From contig JAZAYU010000869.1 in the NCBI GenBank assembly GCA_038501625.1, forward strand, positions 1 through 64,000: 64,000 nucleotides of DNA, in the 5' to 3' direction. Source of the DNA: Corbicula japonica (taxonomy: Eukaryota; Mollusca; Bivalvia; Venerida; Cyrenidae). The position numbers and the translations under genes were made by a program. Positions 32,575 to 44,529 of this stretch are shown piece by piece (the stretch's first letter is position 1; every line of letters starts with the position of its first letter). The notes below the pieces were generated by a model. It was given only the letters and a program-made list of their open reading frames with translations, searched no databases and was not told the origin of the DNA.

Positions 32575-33175
32575 TGCGTGACACGCACATGCAGATACAG
32601 ACACATATCCACTAACATACGCACACACAAACATCAACGCATGAACATACAAATAAACACACGCAGGTATTTCACCTATATATGCAAATTAATGCAATTA
32701 TGCATACATACACATGAACACGCATACTCATTCTCTGACACATTTACAGAAATATAGACTCTTATAGCACTCAATTGTACGCACGCATACACATGCACAC
32801 ACAGCAGCATGACCAAATATACTCGTCATAACGCACAAAAAATACGTGATGCACAAATGTAGGAGAATACTTATGCACACATACACTCAAATGCGCACAC
32901 ACACGCATGAACGCGCAAGCATATATGCAAACACTCGCATGCGCGCGTGTAGAAACAGACGCACGCATGCACGCGCGCGCACACACACGCACACACACAT
33001 ACGCATAATGATACTCATATGCCGGAACATACAAAAACCGATAAACGCACGCGCGCACACACACATACGCACACACGCACACTCATATGCCGGCGCATGC
33101 AAAAACAGACGCACACAGGCACATATTCGTACGCGCATACACTTACGCACGCACCCGCACACACACAGACATTTA
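32575..33175. repeat. Long cryptic CA/CG-rich alternating purine-pyrimidine region
   Basis: Six hundred bases of interspersed 'cacacgca', 'cgcgcgcaca' and 'catacgcac'. Overlapping Cys- or His-rich frames on both strands are products of this composition and not genes. Alternating purine-pyrimidine tracts of this kind can adopt Z-DNA. Confidence 0.85.
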
Positions 33176-33649
33176 ATAGACAAAATAGTATATTGTTAAA
33201 AATTAGGTTGAAGATGTTTTATAATTTTATGGTGAAATGAACTGATAAATTAACGCACGTCTATTTTAGCGGAAAAAGTATAAAGACGTTGACGTCGCCG
33301 ACGTCACTTCCTCATTATGTGTCTGTAGTTATATAAAAGAAGGATTCTGACATAAATATTTTGATAAAGGCCATAAACCGAAACGTCAATATTAATAAAA
33401 TGGGTGAAATTACTGTTCGTATAAATAAAAATAAAAATAAATTAATGGTAATAAATTAATTTGGTACTCTTATGCTTACAGACGGTGAAGGGTGTATCCG
33501 TGCGATTTGGAAGCGACATGCGAGCGGAACGCTTCGGATCACACCTTTTTTAAAGTGACGGGTAGTTGGACACAACATAAACGCACATTACCGTAAAAGC
33601 TCGCTTACTCGCGAGCCCCCTTTGCTGGCTCGCTCACTAGATATCGCAT

Positions 33650-33785
33650 ATCAACCAATAACTATAGATATCGGCCCGATAACCATAGTTATTGACGATA
33701 ACTAGGGTTACCGCCTAGTATCTATGGTTATTGGTGAGAACCCTAGATATCCGGCGATAAACATAGTCATTGTCAATAACTAACA
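33650..33785. repeat. Imperfect inverted repeats of the 'ataactatagatatc' motif
   Basis: The motif 'ccaataactatagatatcgg' recurs in direct and inverted versions ('gatatctagggttctc', 'ccatagttattg') four to five times within 135 bp. This is a likely foldback MITE. No coding content. Confidence 0.5.
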
Positions 33786-33949
33786 GGAAAACCGTATCAT
33801 TTTGTTCACATTATCTCTGACCCCTGACCCAACTATGTTATTGAATGTGACAGTGACTATGCGAGCCGGCCTTGTCAGAAGACGCCTCGGAGATATAGTC
33901 ATATGGTGCAGTTGTGAATTTGTTGTTGTTGTTTTTTTAATTTAGAATG

Positions 33950-34425
33950 TATTATCATAAATCTATGTGGAAACTAAAAGAGCGGGTCTCAACAGCTGTG
34001 GATGGAAGTGAGTTCGAACGGTGGAATGGCAGGGGAGACCGGGGCAAAAGCGGGAAGCAGCTGTTTTTTTGAAGTAGACTGTTCAGGACACTGGTACTGT
34101 GAAGAAAGTAAGGCATGGCATTGACTGGTTTCAAATATAATGTTGCGCCTATAACTACAAGGCAGTGGACCATCTTATAGAGCTGAGTAGGGTTTTCAGC
34201 GTTTCAAGAATATCTGCTGGTGTTATGATATATGTTAGTTACAACGTGAGCAGCTCTTTTCTGAATCATCTCTGCTTTGTATGATGATTTATTGTCATAT
34301 GGGCTATAGATATTACAGCAGTACTCTAGATTTAATCTAACAAGAGCGACTTTTGACTTGGTTTTAGAGTCAGCACTGGTTTTACGCAAATTATGCTTCA
34401 AGAAGCTCAAGATGTTCAAAGATGC
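33950..34425 (-). pseudogene. LINE C-terminal fragment
   Basis: The minus-strand frames 34204-34419 ('SFLKHNLRKTSADSKTKS', 'LVRLNLEYCCNIYSPYDN', 'EMIQKRAAHVVTNIY') and 33955-34173 ('YKMVHCLVVIGATLYL') are consecutive blocks of a LINE RT C-terminus, the same general family as 15832-16330. It is frameshifted between the two parts and lacks the RT core. Confidence 0.75.
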
Positions 34426-35536
34426 CGTTTTTTTATAACTCTAGCAATGTGAGACTTCGAGGATCGGATTTGTTGAAGGTCCACTCCGAGGTAGTCGGTG
34501 GTTTTCTCGGAACAGAGTTGTATCCCTTTAAGTGTATAACTTTACTGTATAGGTGACTTAGATCTTGTTAGCTGCAGATTACTGCACTTTTGTGGATGGA
34601 AGTCCATCCCTCGGGTTGCCTCCCACTTGGTCTACGAGTACAGTTCTTCCTGTAAGATCTGTTTATTAAGTTTCGACCTGATCTGACGGTAGACAAGAAA
34701 AATGTTGATGCAAGGCATCAAAGTGGGCGGGAGAAGGATTTTCTTGTTATTACAACAATGTAATCTCACTGCTCTGACGAAATCGGAATGACTGAGATTA
34801 TTACGTTCTATTACTACAAAAAACAGAACATACGCAGTGAAACAGTCAACATCCCAATAGTACGGGCTTCTGTCGTTTTCAAAAATCGCCTCATGAAAAA
34901 AATCAAAGCACTGAAAGGGCTTTAAGCCAGCGGAGCGTAAACATAATCAAAATAAAACAAACGCATAATATTCAATGTACATGTAACAGGAATTCCAGTA
35001 TTATTCCACTTATAAAGTTTTATAATAACTATACAGAATGAAGAAACTCCTATAGAAGACATGTTATGTGCTTGCAACATTGTGGGTTGCCTATGTTGAA
35101 TGACATATAGATACAATGTATGTGATATTAGTTAAATTGCAGTAAAATTTTCACTGTAAATAAACAAAACAAAAAAAAAAAAACACACAAAAAAGAAGCT
35201 GTGTTTGGACAACACATATGCCCAGGTAGCGAAGATTGTCATGATACAAATTTAAAATGATAGCACAATGTTAAAACAGCATAAAATCACAAGTTAGTTC
35301 TAAATAATGGAAAAAAGAACTTTCTCTTGCTCCAGAACCTGAGCATAAAAAGAATTTTACATGAAAATCAATTAATGTAACATATTTATAACCTAAGATT
35401 ATAATGTAAAGATAATTCATTACAAAATTGGGAAAGTTACAGAACTTAATGTAATTAATGCTTAGGCATTATTACAAACACTGATGATGCAAGTATTTGG
35501 AGGGTGGGTATTTATTAGAGGCACATGATTGGAATT

Positions 35537-35995
35537 GAGAAATATTCAACATGCTGAAACAGATAAACCATTTCTCTAAGTACACAATGGGAAGATAACC
35601 TCAGAAATAAGGTAGCTGGAGTTATTTAACTTGTCAGGGTCATGACCTGTGCACTGTTAAGTACGTGTGTTAAATTTATTTTACTGTTCTTTGCAGACAA
35701 TGAGAAATATCCAACTTTCAGAAACAGGTTAACCATTTATCTCTTAGTGTAAAATGGGGAGATAACCCCAGGAATAAGCTAGCCAGAAATAAGTAACTTG
35801 TAAGCGTCATAAACTATGCACTGTTAAGTGAGTGTGAGAACTTTCATGCCAATGCCCTTAGTAGAAATTGAGAAATATCCAACTTGCCGAAACAGGTTAA
35901 ACATTTATCTCCAAGTACAAAACGGGGAGATAATCCCAGAAAAAAGGTACACAGAGTTATGTTTCTTGCTAATGCTCTTTGTAGAAATTGAGGGG
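35537..35995. repeat. About 165-bp tandem repeat, three units
   Basis: Units begin near 35537, 35700 and 35868. Each has 'tgagaaatatccaac', 'gaaacaggttaa', 'ggggagataa' and the first two 'gcactgttaagt'. Divergence is about 20-25 percent. Possibly the core of another decayed pearl/HINE-like element. Confidence 0.75.
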
Positions 35996-37007
35996 GAATT
36001 GCATATAAATACCAATAATTCAGATACAACAATCATTGAAAATTATCCAATACAATAGTTGCTAGAAATGGGAATATTCAACAAAATAAAACTGGTCAAA
36101 ATATTGACAAAAGTAATTTTTGGGGAACTGTTTAAATAAATGAGAAAGGGGACATTAAAAGCAATTGAACAGGACATTAAATAAATACAAAAACATTACA
36201 GGATACATGTATGTTTGATCGAGCAATACCAGGATCAAATACATCACTGCCCAGAATGCCTAGCCCTGGTTTTATGCAACTCAATATTTACACAAATAAC
36301 AATTTTGATGATAATTTTATATTCATGCTTTATAGCAACACATCACAACTTAAAACAATGCCATTAGCCTTATAAATGTCATTTAGTAAATAAAAGAGGA
36401 ACAACAAATTTTTTTGTGTTAGTCATATAGTTTGGAAATTGTTGGGTTAACAAAATTGTATTTATTTCATATATTGTAATAGCTTATTTCTTTACCTTGT
36501 ACTATGTCTCTTGAATATTTTCACTTTCAACGTAAATTCACAAGGACCCAGTGAAAGGCTGTTTGATCTTGGTTTCATGTATAACAATGTGTCAGAGGGA
36601 GCCAGAGTTATGTTAATGTAACCATATTTTTAGGAAGTGTCCAACCTTATAAATCAGATAAAGGGGCTCTTTAAATTCATTTCATTAGCTAAAGCCTTTT
36701 ACAGACACCCTTTCCCCACTGTTATCTGTCAATTTTATTTATACCCTTTTAATGCATGCATCTCATCTATCTGATCTATATATACATTCTTTGAATCTTG
36801 ACCAGGAAGTACATGTACCTAAAAGATCTAAACATTAACAAACTCTGATTAGCCAAACTGATATGCATGTTGATATGGTCTAATCTTATGGTCTAATATT
36901 GTCACACATGGAATAAAAGCTGCATGGAAAGAGTAGACACAAAACATGGAATACTTGACTTTTGCACAGAAAATCCATTTCTAACTTCAACCCTTAACAT
37001 GTGCAAA

Positions 37008-37163
37008 CAGTGTAGATCTAGATCACCCTGCATCTCTTTGCTGTTTAGTTAGAATCTGCACTATTCACTTTCAGATTCATATTTAGTTATTTCTGAACAA
37101 GACATGACCAATGTAGATCTGATCAGATGGCACAAATGTTCAGTCTGATCTGGATCTACACTA
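37008..37163. repeat. Palindromic MITE-like repeat (gatccagatcag family), copy 2
   Basis: The ends cagtgtagatctagatca and tgatctggatctacact are inverted copies. The interior holds 'gatctgatcagatggcac', related to the copies at 13151 and 63103. Confidence 0.65.
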
Positions 37164-38899
37164 GTAACACATGCAATGAAAGGCACATTTTTATAGCAGA
37201 AAGGTGCACTTGATCAATAATTTTTAGTTTTTCCCCTTAGAATGACCTGAACAATCTTTCTTAGTGAATATTATCATCTTCAACTAAAAATTTAGAAATT
37301 ACTCTACATGTACATCATAAAGCTATTACAGTTACTATAACTATTAAAGTTAATACATAGGTAATTATAATATAATTATTCTTAGTTTGTCATCAGAAAT
37401 ATTAATACATCTATGTTCTTTCAATGCCATTTAATGATTTAGTTAAATTATTTTCATTAGAAGATATCATTTAGGGATTTCAAAAGATGCAGGTTCTTGC
37501 ATTTTTATGCAAGCATATTTGATTTTTTTTTCACTTTTGACCCCCTGGCTAAGTTTGATATGTTCTTTTAAATATGTTTTTTATTCACAAATTTATCACA
37601 TCTAATGAGCCAACAACAGTGTTCTTTGCTCGTGAAAAGTCTCTTCAGAGGTGCAGGGATTTCGGATTTCAATAGCTTTTGAAAACCAGGGGTTGTTTGT
37701 CCCTGTTGAGAGTTTTTAAGGGCTCGTAATCAAATAGTTGCAAGTTACATGTATATCTTGTGTTCAACTTGAACTTAACTACTTATAAAAGTGCTTTAAC
37801 TTCGTTTAAATATATGTTCAGTGGTCTAATATAAGTATTGATTTTATAATTAAAATGCAGACACAATATTTATCTTTATTCTTGCAATATTCGACCATGA
37901 TTTCTTCATCAAAAGAACCCAAGCTCAAAATCAGGAACGGTCAAATGTAGAAAAACTAATTTGCTTGCATCAAAATGCAAGAACCTGCATCTATTGAAAT
38001 CCCTGGGGCAGGAAAATTAAGTCTGACATGGTTAACTTTCAAGTTTAATCCAAACTGATCGTCAGAATTTTTTCCTGTTGTTGCGATAATTACCTGGCAA
38101 AAACTAGATAATATAAAAATTAAAAATACCAGTTTCTTTAATCCATGTGTGAGGTGGTCATATTGAAAAAACAAATATTATATCATTGAAACTTAGGAAG
38201 CTAGTTTAAGCTATTCTAGTAAAACAATACAACTATTTACCTTGTTAAGACTTGTAAACCTGGACGGTGTTTAACTGCCAGTGTGATACAGAACTGTTGT
38301 CCAAAGTGCTTGAAATCGAGTCTATCTTTAGTAAGACTACATCCTCACCAGTAAATGTAATTGTAAACAATAATCAGATGTGTTTCCATGCAGCTGGTTT
38401 TATACAAATCATTATATGCAAAATATGCCAAACTGTTTTAGTAAAGTTGATTGCACATTTATGCATACAATGACTGCACTCTATTTGGGATAGTTTTAAA
38501 CAGTTAAAACCGTTATGCCGTGACCTCTTAAAGTCACAGTAATAATTTTTTTATCCATGTCTGTGTTTATTTCAAATCCTTTCAGGATTTCACGTTCTAT
38601 CTGTGATGTTAGTTCCACTTCCGAAAAACTCAGTTTGCATCATTATTATAACTTTAACAATTTAAATTCGCACAAAACATTAGAAATTTGTTCTAACGAA
38701 AGTGTTCAATATTTTTGGGTAACACAATCAAGGGGAGATCACCGGAGTTGTGTGTAGTTTGGGCTAAACGCCGTCTGTGTTACGTAACAATGTCAAACCC
38801 GAAAAACAATCGACGCGGTATATAACAAACATTAACAAACAGACCATTGCACGATTAAAAAAGCAACGTACCATAATTTAATAGTATAATTACGTTTTG

Positions 38900-39640
38900 T
38901 CCCGAAAAAACAATCTCACCAATTATGTTCCACAAGATCACAATAGGTATAAACGCAGTGCAAAGGTCAGCATCCCTGACCGATTATACGGAAACTACGT
39001 TTTGCAATGTACAATTAAAACAATGGATGACCAGTATCGCAATTGTACAATTATTCAAACCTTTGTTTCCGAGCAAAACTCTCACGAATTATGCTCCACA
39101 ACTTCCAACAGGTACACCTACAGTGCAACAGTCAACATCCTTGACCGATTATACGGAAGGATCGGCTTCCGTTGTTTTCAAAAAATAGTCACGTGCTCAG
39201 GAGAACTTATTATTTTAAAATTTAAGAAAAATAAAAAAAATTCCTACAAAGCGATGTCAATTAGTTCCTATGATACGATTCGTTAACCATTTGTTAATAA
39301 GTTCTTTTGCACATAAACGCTCATTAATATATATATCAGAAAAAAATATAAACATTTCTGAAATTATGCTATTATCCCCACAAAAAATAGTCACGTGCTC
39401 AGGAGAACTTATTATTTGAAAATTTTTAAAAAACCACTGAAATCATACAAAGCGATGTCTACCAGTTCCAATGGTGCAAATCGTTAACAGTTTGTGACTA
39501 CTTTTTTTTGCAAAACATCTCTCATTAATATATATCTGAACGAAAATACAAACATTTCTGAGATTATGCTGGTCTCCTTCTACATCAAATTCTCAAAGTA
39601 AGCACAAATATAGTGGGCGGCTTCTGCCGCCCACTAATAA
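38900..39640. mobile_element. Tandem-repeat element ending in a perfect hairpin
   Basis: 38920-39175 has diverged copies of a unit with 'ttatgctccaca', 'gtcaacatcc', 'tgaccgattatacggaa'. 39186-39570 has two ~201-bp units with 'agtcacgtgctcaggagaac' and 'caaacatttctgagattatgct'. A perfect hairpin agtgggcggc-ttct-gccgcccact follows (39612-39635). Tandem cores plus a terminal hairpin recall the elements at 5565 and 7846. A related fragment with 'cagtcaacatcc' lies near 34840-34885. The exact edges are not determined. Confidence 0.55.
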
Positions 39641-40229
39641 TACAGTCACGACGTATAGACAGAAACAATTTTACGTTTTACGCACTGTAAAACACGTTTA
39701 ACATCTTACTTGTAATAGATTTGTCTATGTGTATTCCTGCACCAGAATCGCACAAAACACTTGTTCGAAGCGATGCGCCGGGTATTTTGAGACTGAAGGC
39801 CATGCAAGCGATCCGTTAGTTGTCTAGTTGAATAGTTTTTATATAAATGTAAATCGTTCAAAAAGTCACGATACAAACTCAGCAACTTTCTTTCTAATTA
39901 CCAGAATTACATACATCGACCAAACGATTCTTTATTTTAATGCCTTTTTATACATTCTTTACTATGTGCATCTCACTTGTAATTGTTATAGTCTCATACA
40001 TGCGTTGCAGTAGTTCGGAAATGGTCCGACAACGGGGATTAAAATATTCAACGGTAGGAAAACCTGCGTAAGTCGTTTGGTTGTAACTCAACAGATACCT
40101 GTTTATGAGTCCTTTTCTGGCCCTAAAAAGGATATAGAGAAATGTTTTTTTTAAACGGGGATATTTTGTTGCATCTCCTGATACAGATTGCCGGTTTATT
40201 AGCTGAAATTGACTGAACACGGAATTAGA

Positions 40230-40762
40230 ACTTTGTTGAAGATAGCTCTATAGACATAAGGGGCCAAAAGAGGACCACAAAACAGGTGTCTGTGTCTGAC
40301 ACTGGCGTACGTTACATCAAATACAAACACATGATAAAATTAGACATAATCATACACAAAGCATATTTCGGGTTTATCAGAAAATAAAATAAGACATAAT
40401 ACACAAATATTGCTAACAAGACGGAAAAAAATCAAACCGCTCAAGCAAGAACAGTTTTTCTGCCGGTATAAGAAAGCTCTAGGGACCGAAGGGTGATTAC
40501 TAGTATGTTATCCCGACCGGGAAAAATGTTTCTGTGACGGTTTGTCGAATAGCAACACATTGTCACTTTGAGAGCTATGCATTTAGAATTATGACAAAAA
40601 TCTGTACCAAATACATTAATAATACATGTAGAACTTAGTACTTCTAATCAGCGACACACAAAACTTTATAAGATAATCTCATCGCAACACATCTTTCAAA
40701 AAAACAACAACATTCAAAATAAAAAACAAAAACAACAACCCTACAAACGCAACGAACGTTAA
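40230..40762. other. Downstream region of the 754-residue gene
   Basis: AT-rich with CAA-rich runs near 40700-40740. Presumably the 3' UTR and beyond. No other feature seen. Confidence 0.4.
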
Positions 40763-43027
40763 TTATTCACCAAACAAATCCTCACTTTTGATCGAGTCAT
40801 TGTCTGCTGGATTCTCGTCGTATTTTACTTCCCTGCTCGTATTGACTTGAGTATCAATATTATCAAACAATGTTAGTTTTGTATGCTTGGGTTTAGGAAG
40901 ATTCACAGCATTGGCGGTTTCGGCGGTGTGGTGCCTGATATCCGGAACATTCCGAACAGATTCGCGAGAACAACCACTTGGCTCTCCCCGAGACTCGAAC
41001 AACATGATACTATTAAAGTTGTATATCATGTCTGATTCGCCAGGAACATTATCCTGCATTTCTGCTCGTTTGCCTTCACTAACTTCAGATATTGGTGTCT
41101 CGTTGGCCTCAACATGTGTAAGCACGTGCTTTCGTTCCTCCACATTTTGTATCAAACTGCTGGTATCATGGTCTGAACACTTGAAGTTTTTCATAACATT
41201 ATCACAGGGATTTGGATCTATCACATTATCACGGGGACTTGAAGTATGAGATTCACTCGGGAGATTTCGGGTTATTTCTACTGAGGTTGGCACGTGCTCA
41301 TGCAGTAATTCATTATACTGTGCATAAGTATCAACAGTAGATTCATGTGTACGCATTATATCGGCAGCGTAATATTTGTTTTCAGTTTGAGAACAAGGGG
41401 ATTGCAAACCTTGGAATGACAATTGTGGATGTACGCCTGCACGTTGTCTGCACATTGAACCTCTGAACGAAGAAGACGTGTTAGACTGAAGAATAACATA
41501 ATTGTTCGAGATGTTTTTAGACTCGTCTGAATCTATGTTAGATTCTATACGACTGGGCTGGAATGGATCGTATCCCATCTGGCTTGAATGGCCTGACTGA
41601 CTGGGAATGTTTCTGATATGACCGTGCTGATCTGGATCGTATCTTCTCACGCTCGGCTGATTTGGATTATGAATTGCAGTTGTATATACTTGTCGATCCG
41701 GACTGTTCCTGATCTGGCGCGACTGTCTTGTCGGTATGCTTGTGATTTCCACAAGTTCTGTCTGACGAACAGCACTGCATTGTATACGCTTACTTATATC
41801 TTCACAGTATTCTTTTATAAACTGTATTTCTGTGAATCTCCCTTCTGTCGCCAGCTCCGCGGCTTTTCGTATGTATATATCACACCTTGTTATGTCCATG
41901 GTCAATTCGCTCAGTCTAGCTTTAGCCACGTAGTAAAACATCTTCCTTCGCGTCTCAATCCCGTCACAATTTCTGTCAATATCAGCTAACAGATCGGTCG
42001 CTTCATATAAATTGGCCTTGGTAACTGTGCAGCCTGGTATAATGTTAGCACGGTTCCCTATACCGAGTAAGCAAAATACCATTCTGAGAATAAACATGCG
42101 TCTCCAGAGTGTTTTCGTGTCCACTTCCACCTCTTCAAGACTTTCCAGCCCTATCCTACCCCAGAACAGAAGAGATTCTTGCGTGGATTTCACAGGGTTA
42201 TTTTCATATTGCCACAATCTTACATACACTTCGCTGTACAGCATATTGACTAGCTCCAGACACGGACCTGCCATGTATGCTCTGCAGCGTGCCGCAACGA
42301 GCATGTTCTCGCCGTGTTCAAAATTGCCAGCTATAGTGTTTGCGATCGCAAGCCGGCCGTAGTACTGGACGTCGACGATGAGAGTATTGCTGGTTTCTGG
42401 AATAATACTTTTCATCTGCGTGAATACCTGATTGTTACACAAGTTGTTATCGAATGTAACGGCTATTGCGTCTATTTCTGCACAAAGGATCGCCGCGCAT
42501 TCGTCCGCAAGAATCTGTCGTTTCATTTCGTTTGTTTCTATGTAAATTTTGTTAGCGAAACGATTTGCAAGTTCGCGGAGAAATGCTCGAGGATCATTTA
42601 ACTGTGCATTATGGACCTTGCGTTTAAGGCGTCTGAAGAATGCATGTACAGTCGGCCTTTGTCCAGAACTTGACTTGTGTACGTGCCTTGGACAATGTCC
42701 ATTAACTTTCAAGTAGGAAAGGGAAAGTTTTGAAGCTAACTTATGATATCCACATTCATTCATTACCGTAACTAAATTTGGAATAGTAACCTTGCAGAAA
42801 GGCAAGTGACTTATTAGACACTCACATATTTGAGTTCTGTCAAGTCCTTGCTCGAACATATTGATTATTTCTGTGTACAATGATTGACTTAGGTAATGCC
42901 TGTCAGACAGCTTTGATGCGACAAGTATTGGGTCTACACTGAGTCGGAAGTCATCTTTGCACAAACGCAGGGCCTCTATCTCTGTATCGGTCATCCGTGG
43001 CGCTGAATTAAATGCACAAACCGCCAT
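40763..43027 (-). CDS. Uncharacterised 754-residue protein, possible CARD-like N-terminus plus helical repeats
   Basis: A single uninterrupted exon. Residues ~15-105 form an all-helical segment with the spacing of a death-fold domain ('ALRLCKDDFRLSVDP' ... 'CECLISHLPFCKV' ... 'MNECGYHKLASKLS'). Residues ~125-430 are amphipathic helices with TPR-like pairs ('YYGRLAIANTIAGNFEHGEN', 'YYVAKARLSELTMDI'). Residues ~440-754 are low-complexity, with YDPDQ/YDPFQ motifs, and look disordered. No signal peptide or membrane segment. The frame is preceded by ttttatattattgtag, a splice acceptor two bases before the ATG, so a 5' non-coding exon is likely. I do not recognise the family. CARD-like adaptors act in innate immunity or cell death, but that role is only an inference. 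Confidence 0.8.
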   Translation of the reverse strand: MAVCAFNSAPRMTDTEIEALRLCKDDFRLSVDPILVASKLSDRHYLSQSLYTEIINMFEQGLDRTQICECLISHLPFCKVTIPNLVTVMNECGYHKLASKLSLSYLKVNGHCPRHVHKSSSGQRPTVHAFFRRLKRKVHNAQLNDPRAFLRELANRFANKIYIETNEMKRQILADECAAILCAEIDAIAVTFDNNLCNNQVFTQMKSIIPETSNTLIVDVQYYGRLAIANTIAGNFEHGENMLVAARCRAYMAGPCLELVNMLYSEVYVRLWQYENNPVKSTQESLLFWGRIGLESLEEVEVDTKTLWRRMFILRMVFCLLGIGNRANIIPGCTVTKANLYEATDLLADIDRNCDGIETRRKMFYYVAKARLSELTMDITRCDIYIRKAAELATEGRFTEIQFIKEYCEDISKRIQCSAVRQTELVEITSIPTRQSRQIRNSPDRQVYTTAIHNPNQPSVRRYDPDQHGHIRNIPSQSGHSSQMGYDPFQPSRIESNIDSDESKNISNNYVILQSNTSSSFRGSMCRQRAGVHPQLSFQGLQSPCSQTENKYYAADIMRTHESTVDTYAQYNELLHEHVPTSVEITRNLPSESHTSSPRDNVIDPNPCDNVMKNFKCSDHDTSSLIQNVEERKHVLTHVEANETPISEVSEGKRAEMQDNVPGESDMIYNFNSIMLFESRGEPSGCSRESVRNVPDIRHHTAETANAVNLPKPKHTKLTLFDNIDTQVNTSREVKYDENPADNDSIKSEDLFGE

Positions 43028-43047
43028 ATCTACAATAATATAAAAAA
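43028..43047 (-). promoter_or_regulatory. Probable 3' splice site before the 754-residue gene
   Basis: On the minus strand a T-rich run followed by attattgtag sits directly before ATATGGCGG. The pyrimidine tract plus AG suggests that an intron in the 5' UTR ends here. Confidence 0.5.
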
Positions 43048-43094
43048 ATTGTAATGTTTTTACTGTGACAAGTAATCGAAGTTCGTAGGGTTAT

Positions 43095-43660
43095 TTTTTC
43101 ACAAGTTTTCAACCTGTTTCATCCATCAGTTTGACCCCTAAAATCATTATTTATGGTGTTATCTTGCTCAAATAGGCTTTGTTTTAAAGGATATGTATGG
43201 TAGAAGACAACTAGATAGATAATTTAGGAATTCTGGGTATCTGGGTATCACCATGGGCTTTCCTGTGTGATGCATACTTTTCCAAATGAACACTTTTCAA
43301 TTTGTCGACTTGTTTCATCCAACAGTTTGACCCTTAAAATCATAATTTATGGTGATATCTTGCTGAAATTGGCTTTGTTTTAAAGGATATGTATTTTCGA
43401 AGACAACTAGATAGATAATTTAGGGTTTTGGGGTATCTGAGTATCATCATGGGCTTTTCAGTGTGTTGTAGACGAGTTGAAATGAACACGTTTTAAGTTT
43501 TCGTCTTAATTTGAACAACAGTTTGACCCCTAGGTTTTGTTTTAAAGGATATGTATAGTAGATGACAATTAGAAAGATAATTTAGGGCTTCTGGGTATCT
43601 GGGTATCATCATGGGCTTTTCTGAGTGAGCATACTTGTCGAAATGAACACTTTTCATATA
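43095..43660. repeat. About 195-bp tandem repeat, three units
   Basis: The block 'cagtttgacccctaaaatca' recurs near 43128, 43322 and 43517, and 'ggatatgtat..tagaagacaactaga' and 'tgggtatctgggtatcatcatgggctttt' recur in each unit. It lies upstream of the 754-residue gene, in its possible 5' intron. Confidence 0.85.
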
Positions 43661-44529
43661 TCGGAATATCCATCCATATTATTGAAACATATCTGGGAAA
43701 AACACCGATTCTAAAATAATTATTGTGATACATGAACATTTTACAATAAAATTTTATAAAATTCGTAATGAGTTTAATCCATTGGAACGGTATGTGATAA
43801 TTTGTTGTGCATTTTTAAGAATATCATTGTTATCGTGGTAATCAAGATAAAAGTAATATTAGGAATAGTCATATTGTTAAATATGTGTTTTAAATTATAA
43901 CTTGAATATACAAATCAGTTTCAAATTCAATAATCACTTCTTTCTTAAATAATACATAAATGAAATTCAAAAGAAATAAAAAGAATGAGAGCACATTTTG
44001 CTTTAAGCTCAAGAACCACTGTACAAAAAGTTGACAGTCAAAAGCTGCAAATTTTATCATTGTTCACAAAAGACTTATTATTATATTATTTGTTTTCGAA
44101 ACAGTCTGTAAGAAAGTTAAACAGATGTAGCTGTAGAATATTGAACACAAAAAAACTTTCATAACAGCAATTGCTTATCAGACGATCTGCAGATTTACCT
44201 GTCAGTGTGGCCTAATGTTTATTTTATGATCCTTCAAAGTCAAATCAGAGCAATTAACTTGATAGCATGCCGAGACTGTACTGACCAGTCTGGCTAAAGA
44301 GGAAATTTCTGTGAAAACTTTACATTAACTTTACCTTTATCAATGAAAATTTAAATACAAAAATGATTTAAAAAAGCAACCAAATCAATCTAGGAAGTTT
44401 TTAAAGCGTGCGTAAGATATAAGTAATTCTGAAATGTTTAGCTCGTATAAGAAATTGAAACAAAGTGATACGATTTTCCCGTCTTATATTCTTATTTTTC
44501 CTTAATGATATTTTGCCATGAATAAACTC

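Larger units (their letters stand above)
34430..38870. other. No gene recognised; scattered repeats
   Basis: AT-rich sequence. It contains a three-unit tandem repeat (35537-35995) and a palindromic MITE (37008-37163), listed separately. Short frames here have no family similarity. Confidence 0.5.

Noticed and set aside
32771..33240. Overlapping Cys-rich and His/Thr-rich frames of about 100 residues
   Set aside because: Caused by the CA/CG dinucleotide bias; the patterns are mirrored on both strands.
41618..42601. Plus-strand frames of 95-123 residues under the 754-residue gene
   Set aside because: Antisense shadows without domain similarity.
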